Shown: piece by piece, positions 30,201 through 41,600 of the stretch
Numbering within the stretch: the stretch's first letter is position 1
Layout of the letters: every line of letters starts with the position of its first letter
Position numbers and translations under genes: made by a program
DNA from: Bacteroides faecichinchillae JCM 17102
GTDB taxonomy: Bacteria > Bacteroidota > Bacteroidia > Bacteroidales > Bacteroidaceae
DNA: 64,000 nucleotides
Assembly (NCBI RefSeq): GCF_000614145.1
Contig: NZ_BAKK01000025.1
Span: forward strand, 1 to 64,000
Direction: 5' to 3'
Notes under the pieces: model-generated
Seen by the model: the letters and a program-made list of their open reading frames with translations, nothing else
The model's database searches: none
What the model was told of the DNA's origin: nothing

Positions 30201-30635
30201 TTACGCATTTTGATTTTGGATATCATAATCACGTCTTACGACAAACTTCGTTGTAATAGGAAGCTTTTGAGCAGCTAAGCGCAATGCTTCTTTCGCGATT
30301 TCGTAAGATACTCCTTCAGCTTCAATAATGATTCTACCTGGAGTCACAGGAGCCACAAATCCTTCCGGAGCGCCTTTACCTTTACCCATACGTACATCAG
30401 CTGGTTTTCTAGTGATCGGTTTATCCGGGAATATACGGATCCAGATCTGTCCTTGACGTTGCATATATCTTGTTACTGCAATACGAGCAGCTTCGATCTG
30501 ACGGCCTGTAATCCATTTAGTCTCCAAAGCCTTTATGCCAAAAGAACCGAAGGCCAGTTGGTTACCTCTTTGGGCATTACCTTTCTGACGACCTTTCTGT
30601 TGTCTTCTGAATTTTGTCTTTTTCGGTTGTAACAT
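30201..30635 (-). CDS. rplP: 50S ribosomal protein L16
   Basis: L16 of 144 residues, near the A-site tRNA elbow. It begins [20 protein letters not shown] and contains the signature [20 protein letters not shown], then [20 protein letters not shown]. It lies 23 bp after rpsC and 5 bp before rpmC. Confidence 0.98.
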   Translation of the reverse strand: MLQPKKTKFRRQQKGRQKGNAQRGNQLAFGSFGIKALETKWITGRQIEAARIAVTRYMQRQGQIWIRIFPDKPITRKPADVRMGKGKGAPEGFVAPVTPGRIIIEAEGVSYEIAKEALRLAAQKLPITTKFVVRRDYDIQNQNA

Positions 30636-30658
30636 AGTTTCCTAAAATTCAAATTCGT

Positions 30659-31390
30659 TTAGCGATTATTTTTCTTTCTTTTGAAGTTTTTTCCGCCGTT
30701 GCTTCCACCATTGTTTCCACGACCACTTTCTTTGCTTTGTGTAAAGTTCGGAGCTAATTCTTTCTTACCAAACACTTCACCTCTACAAATCCAAACTTTA
30801 ATACCTAAAAGACCCACTTTAGTCAATGCTTCTGCATGGCAGTAGTCAATATCAGCTCTGAAAGTGTGTAACGGAGTTCTTCCTTCTTTATACATTTCAG
30901 AACGAGCCATTTCAGCTCCATTCAAACGTCCTGAAATCTGAATTTTGATACCTTCAGCACCCATACGCATTGTATTTGCGATAGCCATCTTAATGGCACG
31001 GCGATAGGCAATTTTACCTTCTACTTGGCGAGCGATGTTATTAGCAACAATCACAGCGTCAAGTTCAGGCCTTTTCACTTCAAAGATATTGATCTGAATA
31101 TCTTTGTCGGTAACCTTCTTCAACTCCTCTTTTAACTTATCAACTTCTTGGCCACCTTTACCGATAATAATACCCGGGCGAGCAGTACAAACAGTAATAG
31201 TAACGAGCTTCAGCGTACGTTCAATTACGATTCTTGATACACTTGCCTTTGCAAGTCTTGCATTAAGATATTTACGGATTTTGCTATCTTCCAGCAAAGA
31301 ATCTCCGTAATCATTTCCACCATACCAATTAGAATCCCATCCTCTGATAATTCCTAAACGGTTGCTTATTGGATTAACTTTTTGTCCCAT
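30659..31390 (-). CDS. rpsC: 30S ribosomal protein S3
   Basis: S3 of 243 residues at the mRNA entry. The KH domain is clear ([20 protein letters not shown]), as is the C-terminal domain ([20 protein letters not shown]). The end is a Gly/Asn/Lys-rich tail ([20 protein letters not shown]). It lies 5 bp after rplV. Confidence 0.98.
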   Translation of the reverse strand: MGQKVNPISNRLGIIRGWDSNWYGGNDYGDSLLEDSKIRKYLNARLAKASVSRIVIERTLKLVTITVCTARPGIIIGKGGQEVDKLKEELKKVTDKDIQINIFEVKRPELDAVIVANNIARQVEGKIAYRRAIKMAIANTMRMGAEGIKIQISGRLNGAEMARSEMYKEGRTPLHTFRADIDYCHAEALTKVGLLGIKVWICRGEVFGKKELAPNFTQSKESGRGNNGGSNGGKNFKRKKNNR

Positions 31391-31395
31391 CTACC

Positions 31396-31806
31396 TTAAT
31401 TTTGATCTTCGTTATTACTTTTAGAACCAACGAACAATGTTACGTGATTTGAACGTTTGCGAATTCTGTAACCTCTACCCTGTGGTGCCGGTCTCATTCT
31501 TTTCAAAGTTGCGCCACCATCAACAAAAATCTTAGTTACATATAGCTCTCCACTTTCTGCTTTACGTTCATTTTTCTGCTCCCAGTTAGCAATTGCAGAG
31601 CGAAGCAATTTTTCCACTCTTGCAGCAGCTTCTTTTGAAGAAAACTTCAAAACACCAAGTGCTCTGTTCACTTCCATACCGCGAATCATATCTGCAACCA
31701 GACGCATCTTACGCGGAGAAGTAGGAACATTTTGCAATTTAGCAAAATACATGGTCTTAAGGGCCTCTTTTCTTTTTTCAGCCGATATTTTTTTTCTTGC
31801 TCCCAT
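31396..31806 (-). CDS. rplV: 50S ribosomal protein L22
   Basis: L22 of 136 residues, whose long hairpin lines the peptide exit tunnel. Conserved parts are [20 protein letters not shown] and the hairpin region [20 protein letters not shown]. The hairpin is complete, so there is no sign of the loop changes known to give macrolide resistance. It lies between rpsS and rpsC. Confidence 0.98.
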   Translation of the reverse strand: MGARKKISAEKRKEALKTMYFAKLQNVPTSPRKMRLVADMIRGMEVNRALGVLKFSSKEAAARVEKLLRSAIANWEQKNERKAESGELYVTKIFVDGGATLKRMRPAPQGRGYRIRKRSNHVTLFVGSKSNNEDQN

Positions 31807-31840
31807 TATATTTATTACTTTATTATTTCAAATAATCCTG

Positions 31841-32110
31841 TTATCTTTTCTTGTTACCAGCGTGTCCTCTGAATGTACGAGTTGGAGCAAATTCGCCCAA
31901 CTTGTGTCCTACCATATTTTCGGTAACATAAACAGGAATAAATTTATTTCCATTGTGAACTGCAACTGTATGGCCTACAAAATCAGGCGAAATCATTGAA
32001 GCTCTGGCCCAAGTCTTTACTACGACTTTCTTGCCCGATTCATTCATCGCAAGAATTCTCTTTTCAAGCTTTACGTTAATATATGGACCTTTTTTTAATG
32101 AACGACTCAT
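31841..32110 (-). CDS. rpsS: 30S ribosomal protein S19
   Basis: S19 of 89 residues in the 30S head. It starts [20 protein letters not shown] and carries the signature [20 protein letters not shown] followed by [10 protein letters not shown]. It lies 20 bp after rplB and 34 bp before rplV. Confidence 0.98.
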   Translation of the reverse strand: MSRSLKKGPYINVKLEKRILAMNESGKKVVVKTWARASMISPDFVGHTVAVHNGNKFIPVYVTENMVGHKLGEFAPTRTFRGHAGNKKR

Positions 32111-32130
32111 AGTTTACTCAATTAATCAGA

Positions 32131-32954
32131 TTACTTTTTTCTTCTCTCAATAATGTACTTAGACGATTGTTTCTTAGGAGCTCTAGTCTTAAGTCCCTTA
32201 GCATACAATCCTTTACGAGATCTTGGGTGACCTCCGGAAGCACGTCCTTCACCACCACCCATTGGATGATCAACCGGGTTCATTACAACACCACGGTTAC
32301 GAGGACGACGTCCTTGCCAACGAGAACGTCCAGCTTTACCCGAACTTTCCAGTCCATGATCCGAGTTACCAACACTACCGATAGTAGCTTTACATGTGCT
32401 AAGAATCTGTCTTACTTCACCTGAAGGCAATTTAATTACACAATATTTACCCTCACGAGAAGTCAACTGAGCAAAATTACCTGCTGATCTAACCAGAGCC
32501 GCGCCCTGTCCCGGACGTAATTCAATATTGTGAATTACAGTACCCACCGGTATGTTCTGAAGAGGAAGAGCATTACCAATCTCTGGCGCTGCGTTTTCAC
32601 CTGACATCAAAGTCACACCAACTTGCAATCCATTGGGAGCAATAATATATCTTTTTTCTCCATCAGCATAAAACAACAAAGCGATACGAGCCGAACGATT
32701 CGGATCATATTCAATTGTCTTAACTACCGCTGGAACACCGTCTTTATTTCTCTTGAAATCGACAATTCTAATCACTTTTCTATGACCGCCACCAATGTAG
32801 CGCATAGTCATCTTACCTTCGTTGTTACGACCACCAGATGATTTTTTACCATATACAAGTGACTTTTCTGGTACTGATGCAGTAATTTCTTCGAAAGTAC
32901 CAATAATTTTATGTCTTTGCCCCGGTGTAGTGGCTTAAATTTACGTACTGCCAT
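32131..32954 (-). CDS. rplB: 50S ribosomal protein L2, one frame break
   Basis: L2 of about 274 residues after correction, a core protein close to the peptidyl-transferase centre. The gene starts MAVRKFKP at 32954. One A is missing from an AA pair near 32931, and the following frame then reads [40 protein letters not shown] and on through the long intact part. The C-terminal signature [20 protein letters not shown], including the invariant His, is present. Starting at the internal ATG (32811) would lose 48 residues, so a sequence error is the best explanation. Confidence 0.96.
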
Positions 32955-32959
32955 TTTTA

Positions 32960-33249
32960 TTAAATATTGCTATAAAAATCAATAGTATCTCCTTCTTTCA
33001 ATGTCACGATTGCTTTTTTAAAGGCATTCGTACGACCATTGATGATACCTGCTTTGGTATAACGGCTCTTATTTTTGCAGCATACTTCACAGTATTCACA
33101 TCAACTACAGTAACATTATAAAGAGCTTCAACTTCCTTCTTAATTTCCAGTTTGTTAGCTTCAGGACGCACAACAAAGCCAAAACGGTTCAGCTTATCAG
33201 TGATTGCAGTCATTTTCTCTGTTACCAACGGTTTAATAATAATTCCCAT
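32960..33249 (-). CDS. rplW: 50S ribosomal protein L23, one frame break
   Basis: L23 of 96 residues after correction, the main trigger-factor dock at the tunnel exit. It starts MGIIIKPLVTEKMTAITDKL and is normal until about 33078, where one G is missing from a GG pair. The other frame then supplies the conserved end: AGKNKSRYTKAGIINGRTNA and FKKAIVTLKEGDTIDFYSNI, ending at 32960. It stops 5 bp before rplB. The uncorrected frame ends early with an unrelated tail. Confidence 0.95.
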
Positions 33250-33265
33250 TATTTAAGCCTCCTTT

Positions 33266-33892
33266 TTAAATTAAGATATTGTCAATAGCTTGCAAAGAGT
33301 TTTCTGTAAGCACAACAACCCCAGCATTTAATACCCTGTAAGTATTTAATCCTGAGATAGTCTGTACGTTAACACCCTCAATGTTACGAGCTGACAAATA
33401 TACGTTTTTATTTGCTTCCGGTAAAATCACAAGTAGCTTTTTATCGGAAACTTTAAGATTTTTTGTCATTGCAACAAAATCTTTTGTCTTAGGAGCTTCA
33501 AAAGTAAAGTCTTCTACGACAACAATTGCATTGCTTTGAGCTTTATAAGACAAAGCTGACTTACGAGCCAATGCCTTAACTTTTTTATTCAACTTGAAGA
33601 AGTAATCTCTTGGTTTTGGACCAAAAACACGAGCACCACCTACAAGTACTGGTGAATTCATATCGCCACGACGAGCTCCACCGCCACCTTTTTGACGGCC
33701 GATTTTACGAGTTGAACCACTGATTTCGCTTCTTTCTTTTGACTTATGAGTACCCTGACGCTGATTAGCCATAAATTGTTTTACGTCCAAATAGATAGCG
33801 TGGTCGTTGGGCTCAATTCCGAAGATAGATTCGTTTAACGTAACCTTTCTCCCAGTGTCTTCACCTTTAATGTTATATACGTTAACTTCCAT
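33266..33892 (-). CDS. rplD: 50S ribosomal protein L4
   Basis: L4 of 208 residues, lining the exit tunnel. The tunnel loop ([20 protein letters not shown], then [20 protein letters not shown]) is intact, and the C-terminal globular part ends [14 protein letters not shown]. In E. coli L4 also represses the S10 operon; no such leader can be recognised here. Its ATG overlaps the rplC stop by one base. Confidence 0.98.
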   Translation of the reverse strand: MEVNVYNIKGEDTGRKVTLNESIFGIEPNDHAIYLDVKQFMANQRQGTHKSKERSEISGSTRKIGRQKGGGGARRGDMNSPVLVGGARVFGPKPRDYFFKLNKKVKALARKSALSYKAQSNAIVVVEDFTFEAPKTKDFVAMTKNLKVSDKKLLVILPEANKNVYLSARNIEGVNVQTISGLNTYRVLNAGVVVLTENSLQAIDNILI

Positions 33893-34509
33893 TATTTCTC
33901 AATTAAAACGATTGAACCTTTGCAACCCGGGATAGAACCTTTAATCAAAAGAAGGTTATGATCCGCGATTACTTTTAATACCTGCAAGTTTTGTACAGTG
34001 ACTCTGTCGCCACCAAGCTGCCCCCCCATGCGCATTCCTTTGAATACTTTTGCAGGGTAAGAACAAGCACCAATAGAACCCGGTTTACGAGCGCGGTTAT
34101 GCTGACCATGAGTAGCCTGACCTACACCACCAAAACCATGTCTTTTTACTACACCCTGAAAACCTTTACCCTTAGAAGTACCAACAACATCTACAAAGCT
34201 AGCGTCATTGAACATCTCTACGGTAATGGTATCACCCAGATTTAACTCTGTTTCAAATTCTTTGAACTCAGCCAAGTGTCTCTTTGGCGTTACTCCAGCT
34301 CTTTTAAAATGACCCATCAACGGTTTAGTTGTATGTTTCTCCTTTTTGTCTTGGAAGCCCAACTGAACAGCTGCATAACCGTCTTTTTCTACAGTTTTAA
34401 CCTGAGTAACAACACAAGGACCTGCTTCGACAACAGTGCATGGTACATTTTTACCATCGGCACTGAAAACGGATGTCATTCCGATTTTTTTTCCTAATAA
34501 TCCTGGCAT
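33892..34509 (-). CDS. rplC: 50S ribosomal protein L3
   Basis: L3 of 205 residues, one of the first proteins to assemble on 23S rRNA and close to the catalytic centre. It starts [20 protein letters not shown] and carries the extended loop [20 protein letters not shown], where Gln is the methylated residue in E. coli. It overlaps rplD by one base. Confidence 0.98.
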   Translation of the reverse strand: MPGLLGKKIGMTSVFSADGKNVPCTVVEAGPCVVTQVKTVEKDGYAAVQLGFQDKKEKHTTKPLMGHFKRAGVTPKRHLAEFKEFETELNLGDTITVEMFNDASFVDVVGTSKGKGFQGVVKRHGFGGVGQATHGQHNRARKPGSIGACSYPAKVFKGMRMGGQLGGDRVTVQNLQVLKVIADHNLLLIKGSIPGCKGSIVLIEK

Positions 34510-34527
34510 TTCACTAATTTTTAATTA

Positions 34528-34833
34528 TCAAACTTTAATTTCTACTTCTACACCACTTGGTAATTCCAACTTCATTAGAGCGTCTACAGTTTTAGCTGTT
34601 GAGCTATAAATGTCGATCAGTCTCTTGTAAGAAGAGAGTTCAAACTGTTCACGAGACTTCTTATTAACGAAAGTCGAACGGTTTACAGTAAAGATACGCT
34701 TATGCGTAGGTAGAGGAATTGGACCACTAACAATAGCACCTGTAGCCTTTACAGTTCTTACAATCTTCTCAGCTGATTTATCAACCAAATTGTGGTCGTA
34801 AGATTTCAATTTAATTCTAATTTTCTGACTCAT
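34528..34833 (-). CDS. rpsJ: 30S ribosomal protein S10 (NusE)
   Basis: S10 of 101 residues, also NusE in antitermination, where it links NusG to the ribosome. Conserved blocks are [20 protein letters not shown] and [20 protein letters not shown]. The tetracycline-relevant Lys-His-Lys loop reads THKRI-type and looks unchanged. It lies 18 bp upstream of rplC and 81 bp after fusA, with a hairpin between. Confidence 0.98.
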   Translation of the reverse strand: MSQKIRIKLKSYDHNLVDKSAEKIVRTVKATGAIVSGPIPLPTHKRIFTVNRSTFVNKKSREQFELSSYKRLIDIYSSTAKTVDALMKLELPSGVEVEIKV

Positions 34834-34870
34834 TATATTTTTTTATTAAGATAATTATAAATAAAATAAA

Positions 34871-34904
34871 GCGGCAGACTAAGAGTCATTCGCTAGTCTG
34901 CTGC
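34871..34904 (-). promoter_or_regulatory. Hairpin between fusA and rpsJ (partial terminator or processing site)
   Basis: GCGGCAGACTA (34871-34881) pairs with TAGTCTGCTGC (34894-34904), 11 bp with one G-T pair and a 12-base loop. On the minus strand it is followed by a T-rich but interrupted tract. It lies 10 bp past the fusA stop and may reduce or separate expression of the S10 block. Confidence 0.6.
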
Positions 34905-34914
34905 CTTAGATATT

Positions 34915-37032
34915 TTAGAGTAAATCAGCACGTCCTTTCACTTCTTCCAATACAGCCTTAGCAATAGAAGAAGAAACCTGAGCGTGATGAGAATAAGTCA
35001 TTGAAGAAGTTGCACGACCTGAAGTTATGGTGCGCAACGCTGTTACATAACCAAACATTTCTGCCAATGGAACCATTGCTTTTACAATACGAGCACCAGA
35101 GCGGCTTGATTCCATTCCTTCAACCTGACCACGACGCTTATTCAAGTCACCAATTACATCACCCATATTTTCCTCCGGAGTTACAACTTCCAGTTTCATA
35201 ATAGGCTCCATCAATACCGGACCAGCTTTAGCACATGCGTTCTTATATGCCTGAATAGCACAGATTTCGAAAGACAGCTGATCAGAGTCAACCGGATGGA
35301 ATGAACCATCGATCAAAGTTACTTTCATTGAATCCAACGGATACCCAGCCAACACGCCGTTCTTCATCGCGCTTATGAAACCTTTCTGAACTGAAGGAAT
35401 AAATTCTTTGGGAATATTACCACCCTTCACTTCATCGATAAACTGCAATCCACCTTCTTTGAAATCTTCATCAACAGGACCAATCTTAACAATGATATCA
35501 GCAAACTTACCACGACCACCAGACTGTTTCTTATAAACTTCACGAAGATCAACTGTCTTAGTGATAGCTTCTTTATAATTAACCTGAGGTTTACCTTGGT
35601 TACATTCTACTTTAAATTCACGTTTCAAACGGTCAATAATGATATCCAAGTGTAACTCACCCATACCAGAGATTACAGTCTGTCCTGTTTGCTCATCAGT
35701 CTTAACTGTAAATGTCGGATCTTCTTCAGCGAGCTTAGCCAAACCGTTAGACAACTTATCCATATCTTTCTGGGTTTTAGGCTCAACTGCAATACCGATT
35801 ACTGGTTCTGGGAAGTCCATAGATTCTAATACGATCGGAGCTGTTTCATCACAAAGCGTATCACCTGTATGAATATCTTTAAAACCTACACCTGCACCAA
35901 TATCACCAGCACCAATTACTTCAACCGGATTCTGCTTGTTTGAATGCATCTGGAACAGACGAGAAACACGTTCTTTCTTACCAGAGCGAGAATTATAGAT
36001 ATAAGAACCAGCTTCAATCTTACCCGAATATACACGGAAGAAAGTCAAACGACCTACATAAGGGTCAGTAGCAATCTTAAATGCCAAAGCTGATGTTTTC
36101 TCATCATCACTTGGTTTACGATCTTCTTCTGCACCAGTATTCGGATTTGTACCAATTACATTCTCAGTATCTAATGGAGAAGGTAAGAAAGCACAAACAT
36201 AGTCCAGCAATGTCTGAACACCCTTATTCTTAAATGAAGAACCACACAACATTGGTACAACTGCCATCTGAACTGTTGCATTGCGAAGAGCTCTCAACAC
36301 TTCTTCTTCTGTAATAGTAGAAGGATCATCGAAATATTTCTCCATCAAAGCGTCGTCAAATTCAGCTACCTTTTCAAGCATTTTATCTCTCCATTCATTT
36401 GCTTCATCAATTAGATTAGCAGGGATTTCTTCCACTGTATAATCAGCTCCCATCGTTTCATCATGCCAATAGATAGCTTTCATCTTAATCAAATCAACTA
36501 GACCTTTGAAAGTTTCTTCAGCACCAATAGGAATAACAATAGGACAAGGATTAGCACCCAAAACATCCTTCATCTGACGTACAACCTCAAAAAAGTCCGC
36601 ACCAGAACGGTCCATTTTATTAACGTATGCGATACGCGGTACATTATATTTATCAGCTTGACGCCATACAGTTTCAGATTGTGGTTCAACACCACCAACT
36701 GCGCAGTAAGCAGCAACAGCTCCATCAAGAATACGCAATGAACGCTCTACCTCAGCGGTAAAATCCACGTGTCCCGGAGTATCAATCAAGTTGATTTTAT
36801 AAGTATCACCTGCATATTTCCATCTAGTTGTTGTAGCAGCAGATGTAATAGTAATACCACGTTCTTGCTCCTGTTCCATCCAGTCCATTGTAGCTGCCCC
36901 ATCATGAACTTCACCAATCTTGTGAGTCAATCCAGTATAAAACAAAATACGTTCAGAAGTTGTAGTCTTACCAGCATCGATATGCGCCATGATACCGATA
37001 TTACGAGTCAAATGTAAATCATTTTTAGCCAT
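34915..37032 (-). CDS. fusA: Translation elongation factor G
   Basis: EF-G of 705 residues, the GTPase that drives translocation. G motifs are visible: G1 [20 protein letters not shown]2/G3 [11 protein letters not shown] and [12 protein letters not shown], and G4 [10 protein letters not shown]. Domains II-V follow, with the conserved [18 protein letters not shown] and the domain IV tip. Its length and its place in rpsL-rpsG-fusA mark it as the main EF-G rather than the second, EF-G2-type protein found elsewhere in Bacteroides. Confidence 0.97.
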   Translation of the reverse strand: MAKNDLHLTRNIGIMAHIDAGKTTTSERILFYTGLTHKIGEVHDGAATMDWMEQEQERGITITSAATTTRWKYAGDTYKINLIDTPGHVDFTAEVERSLRILDGAVAAYCAVGGVEPQSETVWRQADKYNVPRIAYVNKMDRSGADFFEVVRQMKDVLGANPCPIVIPIGAEETFKGLVDLIKMKAIYWHDETMGADYTVEEIPANLIDEANEWRDKMLEKVAEFDDALMEKYFDDPSTITEEEVLRALRNATVQMAVVPMLCGSSFKNKGVQTLLDYVCAFLPSPLDTENVIGTNPNTGAEEDRKPSDDEKTSALAFKIATDPYVGRLTFFRVYSGKIEAGSYIYNSRSGKKERVSRLFQMHSNKQNPVEVIGAGDIGAGVGFKDIHTGDTLCDETAPIVLESMDFPEPVIGIAVEPKTQKDMDKLSNGLAKLAEEDPTFTVKTDEQTGQTVISGMGELHLDIIIDRLKREFKVECNQGKPQVNYKEAITKTVDLREVYKKQSGGRGKFADIIVKIGPVDEDFKEGGLQFIDEVKGGNIPKEFIPSVQKGFISAMKNGVLAGYPLDSMKVTLIDGSFHPVDSDQLSFEICAIQAYKNACAKAGPVLMEPIMKLEVVTPEENMGDVIGDLNKRRGQVEGMESSRSGARIVKAMVPLAEMFGYVTALRTITSGRATSSMTYSHHAQVSSSIAKAVLEEVKGRADLL

Positions 37033-37079
37033 TTCCTAATTCTTTTACTTTAAGTTTATAATTTATGTTTCTTACAGTA

Positions 37080-37556
37080 TTAGAATCTGAAATGAGCAAA
37101 TGCACGATTAGCTTCAGCCATTCTGTGCATATCTTCTTTACGTTTGAAAGCACCGCCTTGTTCATTAAATGCATCCATGATTTCAGCTGCTAATTTATCA
37201 GCCATAGATTTACCACCTCTTTTACGAGCATACAGAATCAGATTCTTCATAGAAATTGATTCTTTACGATCTGGGCGAATTTCAGTAGGGACCTGGAAAG
37301 TAGCACCACCTACACGACGAGATTTTACTTCCACTTGTGGAGTCACATTATCCAAAGCTTTTTTCCAGATTTCGAGAGCAGATTTTTCCTCATTAGGAAG
37401 TTTTGTTTTCACTGTTTCCAGAGCGGCATAAAAGATTTCATAAGATGTATTCTTCTTACCATCATACATCAAATGGTTTACAAATTTAGAAACCTTTTGG
37501 TCATTAAACACAGGATCCGGAAGGATAACGCGTTTTTTTGGTTTTGCTTTTCTCAT
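37080..37556 (-). CDS. rpsG: 30S ribosomal protein S7
   Basis: S7 of 158 residues, the primary binder of the 16S 3' major domain. The ATG at 37556 ([20 protein letters not shown]) fits the family; the frame stays open 18 codons further up but that part is not S7-like. Conserved parts are [20 protein letters not shown] and [20 protein letters not shown]. It lies 47 bp upstream of fusA and 144 bp after rpsL. Confidence 0.97.
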   Translation of the reverse strand: MRKAKPKKRVILPDPVFNDQKVSKFVNHLMYDGKKNTSYEIFYAALETVKTKLPNEEKSALEIWKKALDNVTPQVEVKSRRVGGATFQVPTEIRPDRKESISMKNLILYARKRGGKSMADKLAAEIMDAFNEQGGAFKRKEDMHRMAEANRAFAHFRF

Positions 37557-37700
37557 TTGTTTGAAAAATAATGTTTTTGTTCTTGGTTGTCTACTTCTTG
37601 ACTTCTTCAATTCTCCCTCCGGAAAATTTACTCAACCTTTAGCATCTCCAACAAACTAAAACGTAAATTATTACTTTAAATTTTAATTAGGTTTTAATCC

Positions 37701-38108
37701 TTATTTTTTCTTCTTAGTTGCTGCAGCTTGTTGTCCTGGTTTAGGACGCTTAGCTCCATACTTTGAACGTCTTTGGGTACGACCTGCAACACCTGCTGTA
37801 TCTAGTGTACCACGTACAATGTGATAACGTACACCTGGTAGGTCTTTCACACGACCACCGCGTACCAATACAATAGAGTGTTCTTGCAAATTGTGTCCCT
37901 CACCTGGAATGTATGAGTTTACTTCTTTTTGGTTAGTTAAACGCACACGAGCTACTTTACGCATTGCAGAGTTCGGTTTTTTCGGAGTAGTAGTATATAC
38001 TCTCACGCAAACGCCACGTCTTTGAGGACATGAATCTAAGGCCGGAGATTTACTTTTCTCCACCAGCACTTCGCGTCCTTTTCTTACTAATTGCTGAATT
38101 GTAGGCAT
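37701..38108 (-). CDS. rpsL: 30S ribosomal protein S12
   Basis: S12 of 135 residues at the decoding centre. The two streptomycin-relevant loops keep wild-type lysines ([20 protein letters not shown] and [17 protein letters not shown]), so no resistance change is seen. The C-terminal tail is basic with a short Ala/Lys end. It is the first gene of the str block and has its own promoter candidate about 60 bp upstream. Confidence 0.98.
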   Translation of the reverse strand: MPTIQQLVRKGREVLVEKSKSPALDSCPQRRGVCVRVYTTTPKKPNSAMRKVARVRLTNQKEVNSYIPGEGHNLQEHSIVLVRGGRVKDLPGVRYHIVRGTLDTAGVAGRTQRRSKYGAKRPKPGQQAAATKKKK

Positions 38109-38170
38109 TTTAATTGTTTTTTGATTTATATTATTGTTATATTAATTTCGCAACTATACATTTTGGGCTG

Positions 38171-38201
38171 CAAAAATACGAATAATATTTGAATTTTCAA
38201 T
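38171..38201 (-). promoter_or_regulatory. Promoter candidate for the str/S10/spc/alpha super-operon
   Basis: On the minus strand TATTTTTG (38171-38178) matches TAnnTTTG exactly, and ATTG (38198-38201, one mismatch to TTTG) lies 19 bp upstream. It is placed 63 bp before the rpsL ATG, in the gap after the DUF3467 gene. Confidence 0.6.
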
Positions 38202-38243
38202 GCGCTACATCTTTTTTTTATTTTTTAATACTTTGTATATTAC

Positions 38244-38552
38244 TCATGCTTCGCCTTTTATACCATTCAAAGGAGGCAAAGGTGCTCCATCAGAAGTTTT
38301 TATTGAGCCAAACACATGTTCATATTTTGCTATATTATCTTCTAAAGCACGCAACAATCGTTTCGCATGTTCAGGTGCTAATATTATACGAGACTGAACA
38401 CCAGCCTTAGGTATTCCAGGCATTACACGTACGAAATCAAGAATAAATTCTGAACTTGAGTGAGTAATAATAGCTAGATTAGCGTAAGTTCCCTGAGCTA
38501 TTTCCTCTTTTAGCTCAATCTGTAACTGACCATCGTTAGTTTGTTCTTCCAT
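38244..38552 (-). CDS. DUF3467 protein
   Basis: A 102-residue protein of the DUF3467 family. The ATG at 38552 (MEEQTNDGQLQIELKEEIAQ) is chosen; a longer frame to 38591 adds residues that do not fit. The family blocks GTYANLAIITHSSSEFILDF, VRVMPGIPKAGVQSRIILAP and HAKRLLRALEDNIAKYE are all present. Its function is unknown. It sits between rpoC and rpsL, with a terminator hairpin between it and rpoC, and this position is shared by many Bacteroidota, which suggests some tie to transcription or translation. Confidence 0.92.
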   Translation of the reverse strand: MEEQTNDGQLQIELKEEIAQGTYANLAIITHSSSEFILDFVRVMPGIPKAGVQSRIILAPEHAKRLLRALEDNIAKYEHVFGSIKTSDGAPLPPLNGIKGEA

Positions 38553-38630
38553 ATTAAATGTGATTAAAAGTTTCTCTGCAAAATAACACAAATTTCCTGA
38601 AACAATAGCAGGTTAGAATAAAAAGAAATA

Positions 38631-38670
38631 AAAAAGGAGTAACTATCAATTATGACAATCACTCCTTTTT
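38631..38670 (-). terminator. Terminator after rpoC
   Basis: AAAAAGGAGT (38631-38640) pairs with ACTCCTTTTT (38661-38670), a perfect 10-bp stem with T-runs on both strands, 22 bp past the rpoC stop. It ends the rif block before the DUF3467 gene is reached only if transcription runs on the minus strand from rpoC. Confidence 0.75.
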
Positions 38671-38692
38671 ACATATAATCAATTGACTTGTA

Positions 38693-41600
38693 TTATTCTA
38701 CTTCATTGTAGTCAAGTACTGTTTTTTTGTTTGCCAAAATACGATCATATTCCTCTTTTGATCCAACAATGATCTTTTCGAACTCACGCTGGCCTGTACC
38801 TGCCGGAATTAAGTGACCACAAATCACATTTTCTTTCATGCCTTCGAGTTTATCAATCTTACCGTTGATAGCAGCCTCATTCAGCACCTTCGTAGTTTCC
38901 TGGAAAGATGCAGCGGACATGAAGCTTGAAGTCTGTAATGCAGCACGAGTAATACCTTGAAGAATCTGAGTAGACGTAGCAGCAACAGCATCACGAACAT
39001 CAACCGGACGCAAGTCACGACGTTTCAACATACTATTCTCATCACGCAATTTACGAGCAGTCACAATCTGCCCTGGTTGCAAATTCTGAGAATCTCCCGC
39101 ATCTACTACCACTTTCTTACCCCAAATACGATCATTTTCCTCCATGAACTCCAGCTTATCTACCACTTGTTGTTCCAAGAAGCGAGTATCACCCGGTTCA
39201 TCAATTTGTACTTTACGCATCATCTGGCGAACAATGATTTCGAAGTGCTTATCATTGATCTTCACACCCTGTAAACGATATACATCTTGAACTTCATTCA
39301 CGATATATTCCTGTACAGCCGTAGGACCTTTAATTGCCAAGATGTCTGCCGGAGTAATAGCGCCATCAGATAATGGAGTACCAGCGCGCACATAGTCATT
39401 CTCCTGCACCAGTATCTGTTTAGACAAAGCAACCAAATACTTTTTCACCTCGCCAGTTTTGGAAGTTACAATGATTTCACGATTACCACGTTTGATCTTA
39501 CCCATAGTAACCTCACCGTCAATTTCAGAAACAACGGCGGGATTCGAAGGATTACGAGCCTCAAACAACTCAGTAACACGCGGAAGACCACCTGTGATAT
39601 CACCTGCTTTACCAACAGCACGCGGAATCTTCACGATAACTTCACCAGCTTTTACTTTTTGTCCATTCTCAACAATAACGTGGCCACCTACCGGTAGGTT
39701 ATAAGTACGAATCAAATCACCATCTTCAGTCAGAATATGAGCTGAAGGAACCTTTGTCTTATCTTTAGATTCAATAATAATAATCTCGCGAAGACCGGTT
39801 GCTTCATCCGATTCGATTTTATAAGTCACGTTCTCAATAACACCTTCGAACTCTATCTTACCAGTAGCCTCAGTGATAATAACAGCATTGAACGGGTCCC
39901 ACTTAGCAATCAATTTACCCTTTTCTACCAAATCACCATCAGATACATATAATGTTGAACCATAAGGCACATTATGCGTAGAAAGGACAATACCCGTATT
40001 TACATCTACGAAGCGTACTTCAGCCAAACGACCGACTACTACTTTTGCAGACTCGCCCATTTCATCTACAATATCTACTGTACGAAGTTCCTCAAACTCC
40101 AAACGAGCATTGTTCTTAGCAACAATACTAGCATTTGCTGCAATATTTGCAGCCGTACCGCCGGCATGGAATGTACGCAATGTCAGCTGTGTACCCGGTT
40201 CACCAATAGATTGAGCAGCGATCACACCAACAGCTTCACCCTTCTGAACCATTTGGCTCGTAGCCAAGTTACGTCCGTAACATTTAGCACAAACACCCTT
40301 TTTAGCTTCACAAGTTAATACCGAACGAATCTCCACACTTTCAATTGGAGAATCCTGAATCTTCTTAGCTATTTCTTCTGTAATTTCCTCACCACCAGCA
40401 ACAAGAAGTTCGCCTGTAGTAGGATGAATTATATCATGTACGGAAACACGACCCAGAATACGTTCGAACAAAGTAGCAATAACTTCATCGTTATTCTTCA
40501 AATCTGTACAAACCAATCCGCGAAGAGTACCGCAATCTTCTTCTGTAATAATCACATCGTGAGATACATCTACCAGACGACGAGTCAAATATCCCGCATC
40601 AGCAGTCTTCAACGCTGTATCAGCCAAACCTTTACGAGCACCATGAGTAGAGATAAAGTACTCCAACACAGACAGTCCTTCTTTAAAGTTTGACAAGATA
40701 GGGTTTTCAATGATCTGACCACCTTCAGCACCAGCTTTTTGCGGTTTGGCCATCAAACCACGCATACCTGACAACTGACGAATCTGTTCTTTAGAACCAC
40801 GAGCACCTGAGTCAAGCATCATATATACAGAGTTAAATCCCTGATCATCAGAAGATATAGTCTTCATCAAGATATTAGACAACTCTGAATTCACATGCGT
40901 CCAAATATCAATCACCTGATTATAACGTTCATTATTTGTAATGAAACCCATGTTGTAGTTATTTACAACCTGTTCAACCTCATCATAACCCTTCTGTACT
41001 AATGCCTCTTTCTCTTCTGGAATAATGATATCCCCTAAGTTGAATGACAAACCACCCTTGAAAGCCATCTGGTAACCTAAATTCTTAATACCATCCAAGA
41101 AATCAGCAGCTTTGGCAACACCACAGACCTTAATTACATTACTAATAATATCGCGCAATGATTTCTTAGAAATGATCTCATTAATATATCCAGCTTCAGG
41201 CGGAACAATCTCATTCACAATGACACGTCCTATTGAAGTCTCACGCATGACATCTATAATGTTACCATTTTCGTCAAGGTCTTTCACAATAACTTTTACA
41301 GGAGCATGAATATCTACTTTACCTTCATTATATGCGATCAGTGCTTCTTCCGGTCCATAGAATGTCAAACCTTCACCTTTTGCACCAGCACGTAACTTAG
41401 TAATGTAATACAAACCAAGAACCATATCCTGCGCAGGCACAGTAATAGGTGCACCGTTTGCCGGGTTCAAAATATTATGTGATTGAAGCATCAACATTTG
41501 AGCTTCAAGAACAGCTTCATTACTCAAAGGCAAATGAACAGCCATCTGGTCACCGTCGAAGTCAGCATTAAATGCCGTACATGCCAACGGGTGTAATTGA

